Positions 8,876 to 17,078 of a stretch of DNA of 64,000 nucleotides are shown here, in pieces (the first letter of the stretch is position 1; the number at the start of each line of letters is the position of its first letter). This DNA is from Microbacterium schleiferi (lineage in GTDB: Bacteria > Actinomycetota > Actinomycetes > Actinomycetales > Microbacteriaceae): positions 1,178,001 through 1,242,000 of the forward strand of contig NZ_CP064760.1 of NCBI RefSeq assembly GCF_015565955.1, given 5' to 3'. The translations under genes and the position numbers were made by a program. The notes under the pieces were generated by a model. That model was not told the origin of the DNA and ran no database searches. It saw only the letters and a list, made by a program, of their open reading frames with translations.

Positions 8876-9340
8876 TCAGGTTCGGGAAAGACCCAACTGC
8901 GTCAACGAAAAGACGATCGGGTGGGGGCGGGCGGCCGGCGCAGGAAGCAGCGAAGGCATTCGTGGTGCGTCACCGAGAAGCGGAGGCGTCCGCCGATGCC
9001 ACAACCCCCGCAGCACCACAACGAGCGTCAGCCCGCACAACGCACCCAACATGCACAGCGCAGCGCCAACCACCGCGTTCGGCCCAGAAGTGCCGCCACC
9101 AGCGAAGGCCTCATGCTCAGCCGGGCTATCAGCCATGGGCTCGACGTCCGGATCCATCAACCCAGATATCACCAAGGGAACAGGAGTCGAACCATCCGCG
9201 TCCGTGTGCCCAGTCGCCGCCAGCCCCAGCATCAGCAGCAACGCCAAACCGACGCTGGCAATGAGCCTCATTATCAACAACTGCTCGTTCAGCGTCGCGG
9301 CACGCGGAGTCCGGGCCGAAGAGACCATCCCATACAGCAT
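8876..9340 (-). CDS. DUF6153-like small membrane protein
   Basis: Protein of about 154 residues with two hydrophobic segments (around residues 24-43, LIASVGLALLLMLGLAATG, and 88-108). It also has an acidic/Met-containing stretch between them (LMDPDVEPMADSPAEHEAF) and a Pro/Arg-rich tail. This architecture fits the uncharacterised DUF6153 family, often seen near copper genes in actinobacteria. The first Met at 9340 overlaps an inverted repeat; Met codons at 9328 and near 9270 are alternative starts. It is the promoter-proximal gene of the leftward operon. The His/Met/Asp residues between the helices could bind metal, but no motif proves this. Confidence 0.62.
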   Translation of the reverse strand: MLYGMVSSARTPRAATLNEQLLIMRLIASVGLALLLMLGLAATGHTDADGSTPVPLVISGLMDPDVEPMADSPAEHEAFAGGGTSGPNAVVGAALCMLGALCGLTLVVVLRGLWHRRTPPLLGDAPRMPSLLPAPAARPHPIVFSLTQLGLSRT

Positions 9341-9363
9341 ACCGCGCGGCTCGCCCCGGTATG
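9338..9363. promoter_or_regulatory. Candidate operator: CATACC-N14-GGTATG inverted repeat
   Basis: A 6-bp perfect inverted repeat with a G/C-rich spacer sits exactly at the start of the first gene of the metal/thiol operon. GTATG/CATAC half-sites flanking G/C-rich DNA recall CsoR-type copper operators, though the spacer here is longer than usual. Only the repeat and its position are seen; metal control is inference. Confidence 0.3.
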
Positions 9364-9815
9364 TCCGGTGACAGAATTCCTGGAAGGAGCTGTCTCATGT
9401 ACGTCCCGGGAACTACCCGCGCGATCCTCCTGGGCGCACTGCTCGTATGGCACGAATCAGCTCTTCACCGAAGAGGCCGCCGACCAGAATGACATCCACG
9501 AACTGCTCATGGGGGTCTGTCTCGCCCTGCCATTCCCGACTGTGCGCCCCTGTCCTAGGCGCGGAAGACAGGGTCAGATACATCCTCGAATGGTTCTAGG
9601 GCAGGCTCCGAAGCGATGCCGTGGCTCAGTGTTGGCTGATTGCGGCGTCCTAGCAGCGGACGAGTCCGCAGTTCATCCCGACGCTAGTTAGGACGCGTGC
9701 AGTGATCGCAGCACGCTACGAAGCAGCGGCATGGGCGAGAACGAAGAGACGGAACCGGGACGCGGTGCGTCGATTGCGGAAGCGGGTAGGCCGATCCTAT
9801 GCGTCATGCCGGAGG
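9364..9815. other. Intergenic stretch, no convincing gene
   Basis: About 450 bases between the leftward metal/thiol operon and the relaxase region. A ribosome-site-like GGAAGGAGC is followed by an ATG at 9397 that opens only about 31 codons rightward (MYVPGTTRAILLGALLV...), and another frame reads an acidic segment (FTEEAADQNDIHELL). Neither is long or recognisable. This is also where an oriT would be expected near a MobF relaxase, but no known nic motif could be identified by eye. Confidence 0.5.
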
Positions 9816-9950
9816 TCACCAGGCCTTCGAGTACGGCGCCAACTGCGCGTGGAGGTCGGGATGGATGGTCTCCCGGACTCCAAGGGTCCGGAACGACACC
9901 GCGTCGGGTTGCATTCTCGAGGGCCGCGGGATCAGGGTTGCGTCGCTCAT
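9816..9950 (-). CDS. Short hypothetical protein with strong ribosome site
   Basis: A 44-codon frame starting at the ATG at 9950 (MSDATLIPRPSRMQPDAVSFRT...) with a very good ribosome site, GGAAGGAGACGACG, directly upstream. It ends in HPDLHAQLAPYSKAW. It has no recognised domain. It may be a genuine small protein of the mobile element, or the 5' end of a gene truncated or frameshifted near 9816. It is divergent from the relaxase. Confidence 0.4.
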   Translation of the reverse strand: MSDATLIPRPSRMQPDAVSFRTLGVRETIHPDLHAQLAPYSKAW

Positions 9951-10079
9951 CGTCGTCTCCTTCCGAAGGGGCGGATCGCAGTTACCCAGCGCAGCCCGCA
10001 CACGTTCTCGACGACGACCCACGCGTCTTGCAGATCGAGGGCGCCGCGAGATTCGTTGTGTCGCATCCGATGCGACAGA

Positions 10080-10114
10080 CCGCCTCCGCTCACCTGCCCG
10101 GTGAGCGGAGGCGG
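10080..10114. repeat. Perfect 15-bp hairpin directly upstream of the relaxase start
   Basis: CCGCCTCCGCTCACC (10080-10094) and its exact complement GGTGAGCGGAGGCGG (10100-10114) are separated by TGCCC. The stem ends 8 bases before the preferred relaxase start at 10123 and covers a possible earlier GTG at 10114. It could be a terminator for upstream reading, an attenuator/autoregulatory site, or part of a transfer origin. There is no T-tract on either side. Confidence 0.6.
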
Positions 10115-10122
10115 TGGGTCGG

Positions 10123-13100
10123 GTGACGGTTTCGATGCGAGTGATGAGCGCGGGCGACGGGTACAAGTACCTGCTGCGCACGGTCGCGGTCGGCGATGGG
10201 GACAGGTCGCTTTCGACGCCGTTGACGCGCTACTACGCGGAGGAGGGAAGCCCGCCCGGTCGCTGGCTCGGCTCCGGCGTCGCCGCGCTCGGCGGCGGGT
10301 GGATCGCGGTGGGCGATCAGGTCTCGGAAGCCCAGCTCCAGCTCCTCGTCGGCATGGGCCGCGATCCGATCACCGGCGCCCCGCTGGGGCGCGCGTACCC
10401 GGAGTACTGCAGCGTCGCGGAGCGGGTCGCCGCCCGCGTCGCCGGCCTCGACCCCGACATGGCGCCGACGGCGAAGGCCGAGGCGGTCGCCGGGATCGAG
10501 GCCGAGGAGACCGAGCGCGGCACGCGGCGGGCGGTTGCGGGGTTCGACTTTACCTTCTCGATCCCGAAGTCCGCGTCGGTGCTGTGGGCGGTCGCGGACG
10601 CCGGGACGCAGGCGCTCATCGCGGACGCGCACCATGCGGCGGTTGCGGAGGTGGTTGCGTTCATGGAACGGGAGGTTGCAGCCACCCGCACCGGCGCAAC
10701 CGGACGCAACGGCGCGGTTGCGCAGGTCGACGTGACCGGACTGGTCGCTACCACGTTCGACCACTACGACTCCCGGGCGGGCGACCCGCACCTGCACACG
10801 CACGTCGTCGTGTCGAACAAGGTGCAGACCGTCCTGGACGGCAAGTGGCGGTCCCTGGACGGGCGGCCGATGCACGCGGCGACTGTTGCGCTGTCCGAGT
10901 TGCACGAGGCCGTGTTCGCCGACCACCTGGCCCGCGCGTTCGGGGTCGAGTGGGAGGCCCGCGACATGGGCCGGGACCGGAACCCGGCGTGGGCGATCGC
11001 CTCGGTGCCGGAGGAGCTGGTGGCCGAGTTCTCCTCCCGCTCCCGGCACATCGACGCGGAGAAGAACCGACTCATCGCCGAGTACGTGGCCCGGCATGGC
11101 CGGCAGCCCTCGACGGCGACGATCATCAAGCTCCGCGCCCAAGCCACTCTGTCCACGCGGCCGGAGAAGGAGGTCCGCTCGCTCGCGGACCTCACCGCCG
11201 ACTGGCGGCGGCGCGCGGGCCGGCTGCTCGGAGCTGATGCGACCGCGTGGGCGCGCGCCGTTACCGCGAACGACGCACCGCTGCTGCTGCGTGCCGACGA
11301 CGTGCCCCTGGACGTGATCGCCAGTCTCGGGCAGAGCGTCGTGGAGGCGGTCGGCGAGAAGCGGTCCACCTGGCGGCGCTGGAACCTGACCGCCGAGGCG
11401 GCCCGGCAGACGATGGGCTACAGGTTCGCCACCATCCACGACCGCGAGACGGTCGTCGGGCTCGTCGTGGATGCCGCCGAGGCCGGATCGCTGCGCCTCA
11501 CGCCGCCCGAGCTCGCGTCCGCCCCGGCCGCGTTCCAGCGGCGGGACGGGACCAGCGTGTTCCGACCCCGCCACTCGACGGTGTTCTCCTCCGAGGTCCT
11601 CCTGGCGGCCGAAGACCGCCTCCTCGAGCGCGCCCGCACCACCACCGGCCCGACCGTGCCGTTGGCGACCGTCGAGAGGATCACAGCCAAGCCCGACCGC
11701 GAGGGCCGGGTCCTCGGCGACGACCAGGCCGGCGCCCTCGCCTCGGTCGCCGTCTCCGGCCGTGTGGTCGACGTGCTCGTGGGGCCGGCCGGCGCCGGCA
11801 AGACCACGGCCATGTCGGCGCTGCGGCGGGCATGGGAGAACGAGCACGGCCGCGGCTCCGTCGTCGGGCTGGCACCCTCGGCGGTCGCGGCGCAGGTCCT
11901 CGCCGATGACCTCGGGATCAAGACCGAGAACACCGCGAAGTGGTGGGACACCCACCAGCGCACCGGGGCCACGTTCCGCAAGAGCCAGCTCGTCATCGTC
12001 GATGAAGCGTCCCTGGCCGGCTCCCTGTCCCTGGACCGCATCACCGGGCTTGCGGCCGAAGCCGGGGCGAAGGTCTTGTTGGTGGGCGACTACGCGCAAC
12101 TCCAGTCCCCGGCCGCATCGGGGGCCTTCGCGATGCTCGTGCACGACCGCGACGACGCCCCCGAGCTGGTCGACATCCACCGCCTCGTCAATGAGTGGGA
12201 GAAGGCCGCCTCCCTCGGGCTCCGGCACGGCCGGCCCGAGGCGATCGACGCCTACCTGGAGCACGGCCGCGTCGCCGAGGGCGAGACGGAGGCGATGATC
12301 GACGCCGCCTACCGCACCTGGCGCACAGACACCCTCGCGGGCAGGGCGGCGGTGCTGGTCGCGGATACAGGCGAATCGGTGCTCGCGCTGAACGAGCGGG
12401 CCAGAGCCGACCTGATCCTCGACGGCACCGTGGACGCGCGCCGTGAGGTCGAGCTGCGCGACGGCACCCGTGCTGCGGTTGGGGATACCGTCATCACCCG
12501 CCACAACGACCGCCGCCTGCGCGCCGGGAGGGGCTGGGTCCGCAACGGCAACAGATGGACGGTCACCGAGGTCCGCGACGACGGCTCCCTCACCCTGCGC
12601 CGCGCCGGCCGCAAGCGGGGCGGCTCCGTCGTCCTGCCCGCGGACTACGCCGCCGAGCACGTCGAGCTCGGCTACGCGGTGACCGCCTACCGCGCCCAGG
12701 GCATCACCGTGGACGCCTCGCACGTCCTGGCCGACGCGAGCACCACGCGGGAGAACTTCTACGTCGCCATGACCCGAGGCAGCCACACCAACGCCGCCTA
12801 CGTCGCCGTCGACAAGCCCGACCCCGCACACGAGACACCGCACCCCGCCGACAATGCCGAGGCGACCGCGCGGAGCGTGCTGTTCGGCGTGCTCCAACAC
12901 GTCGGCGCCGAGCTCTCCGCGCACGAGACGATCACCGCCGAGCAGGAGGCCTGGGGTTCGATCGCTCAGCTCGCGGCCGAGTACGAGACGATCGCCGCCG
13001 CCGCGCAGCACGACCGCTGGGCCGCCCTCATCCGCGCCTCCGGCCTCACCGACGACGAAGCAGACGACGCGATCGCCTCCGAGGCGTTCGGGGCGCTCAC

Positions 13101-13674
13101 CGCCGAACTACGCCGGGCCGAGGCCAACCACCACGACATCGAGGCCCTGCTGCCGCGCCTCGTGAGGGCGCGCGGGTTCACCGATGCCGACGACATCGCC
13201 GCCGCCCTGCACTACCGCGTCGCCACAGCCACCGCCCGGCCGGCAGGCTCGGGCCGCACCCGCAAGACGCCGCGGTTGATCGCCGGACTCATCCCCGAGG
13301 CCACCGGGACCATGACGCCCGAGACGCGGCAGGCGCTCACCGAGCGCCGCGACCTCATCGAGGCCCGCGCGGACACCGAACTCGTCGGCGCTCTACAGGA
13401 CGGCGAGACATGGACGGTCGCGCTCGGCCCCGAGCCGAAGGACGACAAGGCCGCCGCGATCTGGCGGTGGCACGCTCGCACCGTGGCCGCCTACCGCGAC
13501 CGCTACAGCATCATCGGCCCCGCGCCGCTCGGAGCGCCGGCCGAGAGCGCGGCACAGAAGGTCGACGCCGCCCGCGCCCGTACCGCCCTCGACCGGGCGC
13601 AAGCCATCGCCCACGGGCCGGAGCAGACACCGCAGCGCCGGACCGGACGGGAGCAGGTGCGTCGCTCGCTGTGA
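10123..13674 (+). CDS. MobF-family conjugative relaxase-helicase (TrwC/TraI type)
   Basis: Protein of about 1183 residues that would nick oriT and unwind DNA for conjugative transfer. The start is the GTG at 10123 (MTVSMRVMSAGDGYKYLLRTV), whose tyrosines at residues 14 and 16 fit the catalytic Tyr region. The three-His metal motif is HYDSRAGDPHLHTHVVVSN near residue 212. The helicase part has Walker A VGPAGAGKTTAM (about residue 552), Walker B LVIVDEAS, VGDYAQLQSP, and motif YAVTAYRAQGITVDASHVL near residue 855. A C-terminal extension of about 300 residues is helical and of unknown role. It lies next to a small membrane protein often seen beside such relaxases. No type IV secretion genes are in the window, so the element may be mobilizable or extend leftward. 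Confidence 0.93.
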   Translation: MTVSMRVMSAGDGYKYLLRTVAVGDGDRSLSTPLTRYYAEEGSPPGRWLGSGVAALGGGWIAVGDQVSEAQLQLLVGMGRDPITGAPLGRAYPEYCSVAERVAARVAGLDPDMAPTAKAEAVAGIEAEETERGTRRAVAGFDFTFSIPKSASVLWAVADAGTQALIADAHHAAVAEVVAFMEREVAATRTGATGRNGAVAQVDVTGLVATTFDHYDSRAGDPHLHTHVVVSNKVQTVLDGKWRSLDGRPMHAATVALSELHEAVFADHLARAFGVEWEARDMGRDRNPAWAIASVPEELVAEFSSRSRHIDAEKNRLIAEYVARHGRQPSTATIIKLRAQATLSTRPEKEVRSLADLTADWRRRAGRLLGADATAWARAVTANDAPLLLRADDVPLDVIASLGQSVVEAVGEKRSTWRRWNLTAEAARQTMGYRFATIHDRETVVGLVVDAAEAGSLRLTPPELASAPAAFQRRDGTSVFRPRHSTVFSSEVLLAAEDRLLERARTTTGPTVPLATVERITAKPDREGRVLGDDQAGALASVAVSGRVVDVLVGPAGAGKTTAMSALRRAWENEHGRGSVVGLAPSAVAAQVLADDLGIKTENTAKWWDTHQRTGATFRKSQLVIVDEASLAGSLSLDRITGLAAEAGAKVLLVGDYAQLQSPAASGAFAMLVHDRDDAPELVDIHRLVNEWEKAASLGLRHGRPEAIDAYLEHGRVAEGETEAMIDAAYRTWRTDTLAGRAAVLVADTGESVLALNERARADLILDGTVDARREVELRDGTRAAVGDTVITRHNDRRLRAGRGWVRNGNRWTVTEVRDDGSLTLRRAGRKRGGSVVLPADYAAEHVELGYAVTAYRAQGITVDASHVLADASTTRENFYVAMTRGSHTNAAYVAVDKPDPAHETPHPADNAEATARSVLFGVLQHVGAELSAHETITAEQEAWGSIAQLAAEYETIAAAAQHDRWAALIRASGLTDDEADDAIASEAFGALTAELRRAEANHHDIEALLPRLVRARGFTDADDIAAALHYRVATATARPAGSGRTRKTPRLIAGLIPEATGTMTPETRQALTERRDLIEARADTELVGALQDGETWTVALGPEPKDDKAAAIWRWHARTVAAYRDRYSIIGPAPLGAPAESAAQKVDAARARTALDRAQAIAHGPEQTPQRRTGREQVRRSL

Positions 13675-13825
13675 CGCGGGTGCCCTTCCCGATGTCAGAG
13701 CCGCGTCGTACAGTTGATGACGAGGCGGCCTCTATGTTGGCGCTGTCGCTCGCCGCGACGGTATGACCATCCCGCAACAGCGGGCGGTCCTTTCAGGTTC
13801 TTGTCGCCGAACCCCTGAGAGGACT

Positions 13826-14191
13826 ATGCCCATGTTCCGGCTCATCTGGGCGGCGGGCGTCCGCGCCCACATCATCCTCAGTTACGCGCCCACCAACTTC
13901 CTGATCGCCGCGACCCGCACCCGCCGCGGCCTGTGCTGGGGCATCCCGGCCATGCTCCTCGCCGTGCCCTACTGGTTCGTCGCGAGCTGGTGCATCACCA
14001 CTATTGACAGCGGCGGTCCGGGTTGGCTGAACCTGCTCGTTCTCCTCGCCATCTGGAACATGCTGAAGCTCATCGTCAATGGGCCGATCACCGTGCTGCT
14101 CCTGTTTTGCGCATGGACGTGCGACGTAGCCACCCGACGCCGAGCTCATCGGGTCAGCCAGACCGAGCGATATGACAAGGTCTGGCGCTAA
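13826..14191 (+). CDS. Small membrane protein of relaxase-associated element
   Basis: Protein of about 121 residues starting MPMFRLIWAAGVRAH, with ribosome site GAGAGGA at 13816-13823. The motif APTNFLIAATRTRRGLCWGIPAMLLAVPYWFVA precedes two or three membrane helices (about residues 35-57, 68-88 and 90-106), and the tail is basic. Similar short proteins next to actinobacterial MobF relaxases are sometimes labelled 'sulfate permease', but nothing in this sequence supports transport of sulfate. It follows the relaxase in the same direction. Function unknown; a role in mating or element maintenance is inference. Confidence 0.7.
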   Translation: MPMFRLIWAAGVRAHIILSYAPTNFLIAATRTRRGLCWGIPAMLLAVPYWFVASWCITTIDSGGPGWLNLLVLLAIWNMLKLIVNGPITVLLLFCAWTCDVATRRRAHRVSQTERYDKVWR

Positions 14192-14355
14192 CGCGCTGGC
14201 ACGACTGGGCCAGTCTTCGCATCCTGATGCAACCCATCGCCAAGGAACTGACGCGGCAGGACGACACGACTGGCGCTGGACTCGTACGATCGCCGGATTC
14301 CTCGCGCCGCGCGGGATACTCGATCTCAAGATCGAAGCCGCCCCGGGAGGGATGC

Positions 14356-15915
14356 ATGCTCTATCGCAATGCTGCGCGGGCCTTCATCGCCGAGCTTGCC
14401 GAGATTCGTTCGAGTGGGCAACCGGTGACGGTTCGCGGACTGCCTACTCACGAGCGTCTCGCACGTACTGTGACTTTGGCGCAGCCAACGGAACGTTTCA
14501 TCACAGTGCCGGGTCGTCGCAACGATGTGTTCGCGACCATCGCCGAGACGATGTGGGTGCTCGCTGGGCGCAATGACATGGAGTATCTGGCCCGCTATCT
14601 CGGCCGCGCGCTGCAGTTCTCGGACGACCAGGTGACATGGCGCGGTGGCTATGGGCCACGGTTGCGCGACTGGGGTGGAGTCGATCAAGTGGATGAGATC
14701 CGCAAGCTCCTCCGTTCGGACCCTGAGTCTCGCCGGGCGGTCGCTGTCCTGTTCGATCCGGCGCGCGACTTCGTGGACACGCTCGATGTGCCCTGCAACA
14801 ACTGGCTGCACTTCCTCGTCAGGGATGGCAGCGTCTACCTCAACGTGACCGTGCGTTCCAACGACATCCTGTGGGGATTCTCTGGCATCAACACGTTCGA
14901 GTGGAGTGTGCTGCACGAGATGATGGCCTTCTGGCTCGGTGCGCGAGTTGGTCACGTGTCGTTCTTCATCTCATCCCTTCATCTCTACGACGAGCGGAAT
15001 GAGCAAGCTGACCGTGCGCTCGAGGGTCTTGGTGGCGCCACCGGCTATGAGCAGGAGTGGGCGGGCGCCCAGTTCGGGACTCCGTGGGAGGACTTCGCGG
15101 ATGTGCTCGATCGCTGGTTTGACCTCGAAGCTCGACTGGCTTCCGGGGAGGACTGTCACGTGGAGATCGCTGAGTTCTCCGACCCGTTACTGCGTCAGTT
15201 CCTTCAAGCGATCGCGATCAAGTGGGCGATCGCAGCGGGTGCCGACGATGCGCGGCAACGTGAACTCGTTGACGAGCTCGGCCACAGCGACATCGCCTTC
15301 GCGCTCCGAGAGCAACTGTTTCGAGACTCCGCCCAGCTATTGACCCCGGCCGTCTCCACGGTGGATTGGGCCGACCTGCGCGAGTCCGTCATCGATCTGC
15401 ATCGGTCGAAGGATGCCGCCTACGGCAACTCGTGGAAGAGGCGCGGGGAGCTGATCAGCATCGCCGCCAACCTCGCTCGCAAGATCGATCGCATCGATCA
15501 GGTGGTAGGCGGTGCGGCGGCGGGTAGAGAGGCACTTCTGGACACTGTGGTCGATCTCCTCGTGTATGCAGTCAAGTATGAGACCTTCCTCGCGGACCAG
15601 TCGACCGACGTCGCCGAGAAGCTCTTCACGAATGGCGGTGAGCGGTTCAGCGACGGTCCGGATGGCTTCGAGGAACTCATGCGGGCGCGTCACGTCGTCG
15701 GCGAGGTCGGGACCGTTCACGCAGAAGCCGCAGAGGCCTCGACGGCGTTCGACGAGCTGGACGCCTTCCTTCAACTCCACCCGCAGGGCCAGTGGATGGA
15801 GAAGCTCGCACTGGCAGAGCGGCTGACGGCGACCGCATTAAGGCTCGTGCTTGCGGTCGCGCTGTCCGACCCGGATGGAGTCAACGCGCTACGCCGCGAT
15901 GCAGGACGGTCATAA
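14356..15915 (+). CDS. Thymidylate synthase-like / DUF1599 (Nmad1) fusion protein
   Basis: Protein of 519 residues. Residues 1-240 are a thymidylate-synthase-like domain. Visible are the catalytic Cys147 in DVPCNNWLHF, the phosphate-binding RSND that matches RSxD, an Asn in GINTFEW at the place of the dUMP-reading Asn, the folate-side Glu in AETMWVLAG, and HLY. The C-terminal domain near residues 343-415 (KDAAYGNSWKRRGEL, ARKIDRI, DTVVDLLVYAVKYE) fits DUF1599/Nmad1, a nucleotide-modification-associated domain. The retained Asn argues for a uracil rather than cytosine base. Methylation or hydroxymethylation of dUMP, UMP or a relative is possible. The start at 14356 follows GGGAGGG. It lies upstream of a 5-hmdU-kinase-type helical protein, suggesting a base-modification or nucleotide-signal pathway. 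Confidence 0.85.
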   Translation: MLYRNAARAFIAELAEIRSSGQPVTVRGLPTHERLARTVTLAQPTERFITVPGRRNDVFATIAETMWVLAGRNDMEYLARYLGRALQFSDDQVTWRGGYGPRLRDWGGVDQVDEIRKLLRSDPESRRAVAVLFDPARDFVDTLDVPCNNWLHFLVRDGSVYLNVTVRSNDILWGFSGINTFEWSVLHEMMAFWLGARVGHVSFFISSLHLYDERNEQADRALEGLGGATGYEQEWAGAQFGTPWEDFADVLDRWFDLEARLASGEDCHVEIAEFSDPLLRQFLQAIAIKWAIAAGADDARQRELVDELGHSDIAFALREQLFRDSAQLLTPAVSTVDWADLRESVIDLHRSKDAAYGNSWKRRGELISIAANLARKIDRIDQVVGGAAAGREALLDTVVDLLVYAVKYETFLADQSTDVAEKLFTNGGERFSDGPDGFEELMRARHVVGEVGTVHAEAAEASTAFDELDAFLQLHPQGQWMEKLALAERLTATALRLVLAVALSDPDGVNALRRDAGRS

Positions 15916-16049
15916 CGGCGATTCCGGTGGGCTGCGACGCGTCCGGAAAGAGATGATGGAGCGAAAGCAGGGGACGACGGGTCAGACTCACTCGTCGCCG
16001 CGAGAGGCGGACGACCATAGGCAGCGCAAGACGGAGACAGGCACGGGTT

Positions 16050-17068
16050 ATGCGAGCACCAACTCCCCGGGACGGGGTCTACGAGCTCTACTGGAAGTTC
16101 GCCGCTGAGCGGCAGCATGTGTTTGAAGCGCGCGTCGCTGGGGCCCCGGGGCCGTGGACGCAGGACCGGATTCTCCAGGAGTACAAGTTCTGCAACGTCT
16201 ACCGGGCCGCTGACCGTGTCAGCCAGTACCTCATCCGCGACGTCGCCTATCGCGATGACGACTCAAGCCCTGCAGATCGTCTGTTCCAGATCGTCGCGTT
16301 CCGAAACTTCAGCAATGTCGGTACGTGGGAGACCGTTGTCGAGCTACTTGGGCGGTCGCCTCGGATCGCAGATCTGGAGACCGGTGTGTTCGAGGCGGCG
16401 CTCACCGAGGCGAAGGACCGCAACGGCGGCCTCTACACGGGGGCGTTCATCCTCTGCGCCACGGACGCTTACGGTCGCAAGACCAAGCATCTGAACCATG
16501 TGGAGCTGTTCCGGGACATGTTCGTGCGGTCGTGCCTTGCCGAGCGGATTCTTGAGGCTGAGTCGCTGGAAGAGGTCTACGACCTGCTCCACAATTTCCC
16601 CTTGATGGGGGATTTCATGTCTTACCAGATGGCGATTGACCTGAACTACTCAGAGCACGTGAACTTCTCTGAGAACGACTTCACGAAGCCTGGTCCGGGC
16701 GCGCTGCGCGGCATCAAGAAGGTGTTCTCTGACCTGGGCGGCCTCACACCGGAAGAGGTGATCATGTGGATGGTCGACAACCAGGGGCCGAGTTCGCCCG
16801 CCTGGAACTTGAGTTCAGCGGTCTCTGGGGTCGGCCGATCCAGGCGATCGACGCTCAGAATCTCTTCTGCGAGACGGATAAGTACTGCCGTGAAGCGGTT
16901 CCGGAGCTTGCCAGTGCGAGAAGCCGGATCAAGTCGCGCTACGTCTCCACGCCGGAGCCGATGACGCTCTTCTTCCCGCCCAAGTGGGGGATCAACGATC
17001 ACCTTCCTCAAAACGAGGTGCTGGGCGATGAGCACGCGCGTGCGCGCGTCCTCGAGCCCATGTTCTAG
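16050..17068 (+). pseudogene. 5-hmdU DNA kinase-type helical domain protein (HMUDK_hel / thymine-hypermodification clade), frameshifted as given
   Basis: The protein starting at 16050 (MRAPTPRDGVYELYWKFAAERQ) carries PWTQDRILQEYKFCNVYRAADRVSQYLI near residues 33-60 and MAIDLNYSEHVNFSENDF with GPGALRGIKK near residues 200-225. These are hallmarks of the helical domain found in phage 5-hydroxymethyl-dU DNA kinases and thymine-hypermodification enzymes. After VDNQG the frame breaks; adding one G to the run at 16784-16787 joins it to the frame ending at 17068 for a 339-residue protein with a conserved-looking end (LFCETDKYCRE). No P-loop kinase domain is visible, so it may act on DNA or nucleotides differently or with a partner. 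It follows the TS-like gene and converges on the Nmad2 gene with a 10-base gap. Confidence 0.8.
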
Positions 17069-17078
17069 GTGTGAGCGC

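Noticed and set aside
10529..10725. Recurring GTTGCG hexamer inside the relaxase gene
   Set aside because: Explained by repeated Val-Ala codon pairs (GTT GCG) in coding sequence; no spacing pattern.
10090..13011. Leftward open frame of 973 codons opposite the relaxase
   Set aside because: Low-complexity Gly/Arg/Val composition mirroring the relaxase codon bias; the forward strand has all MobF motifs.
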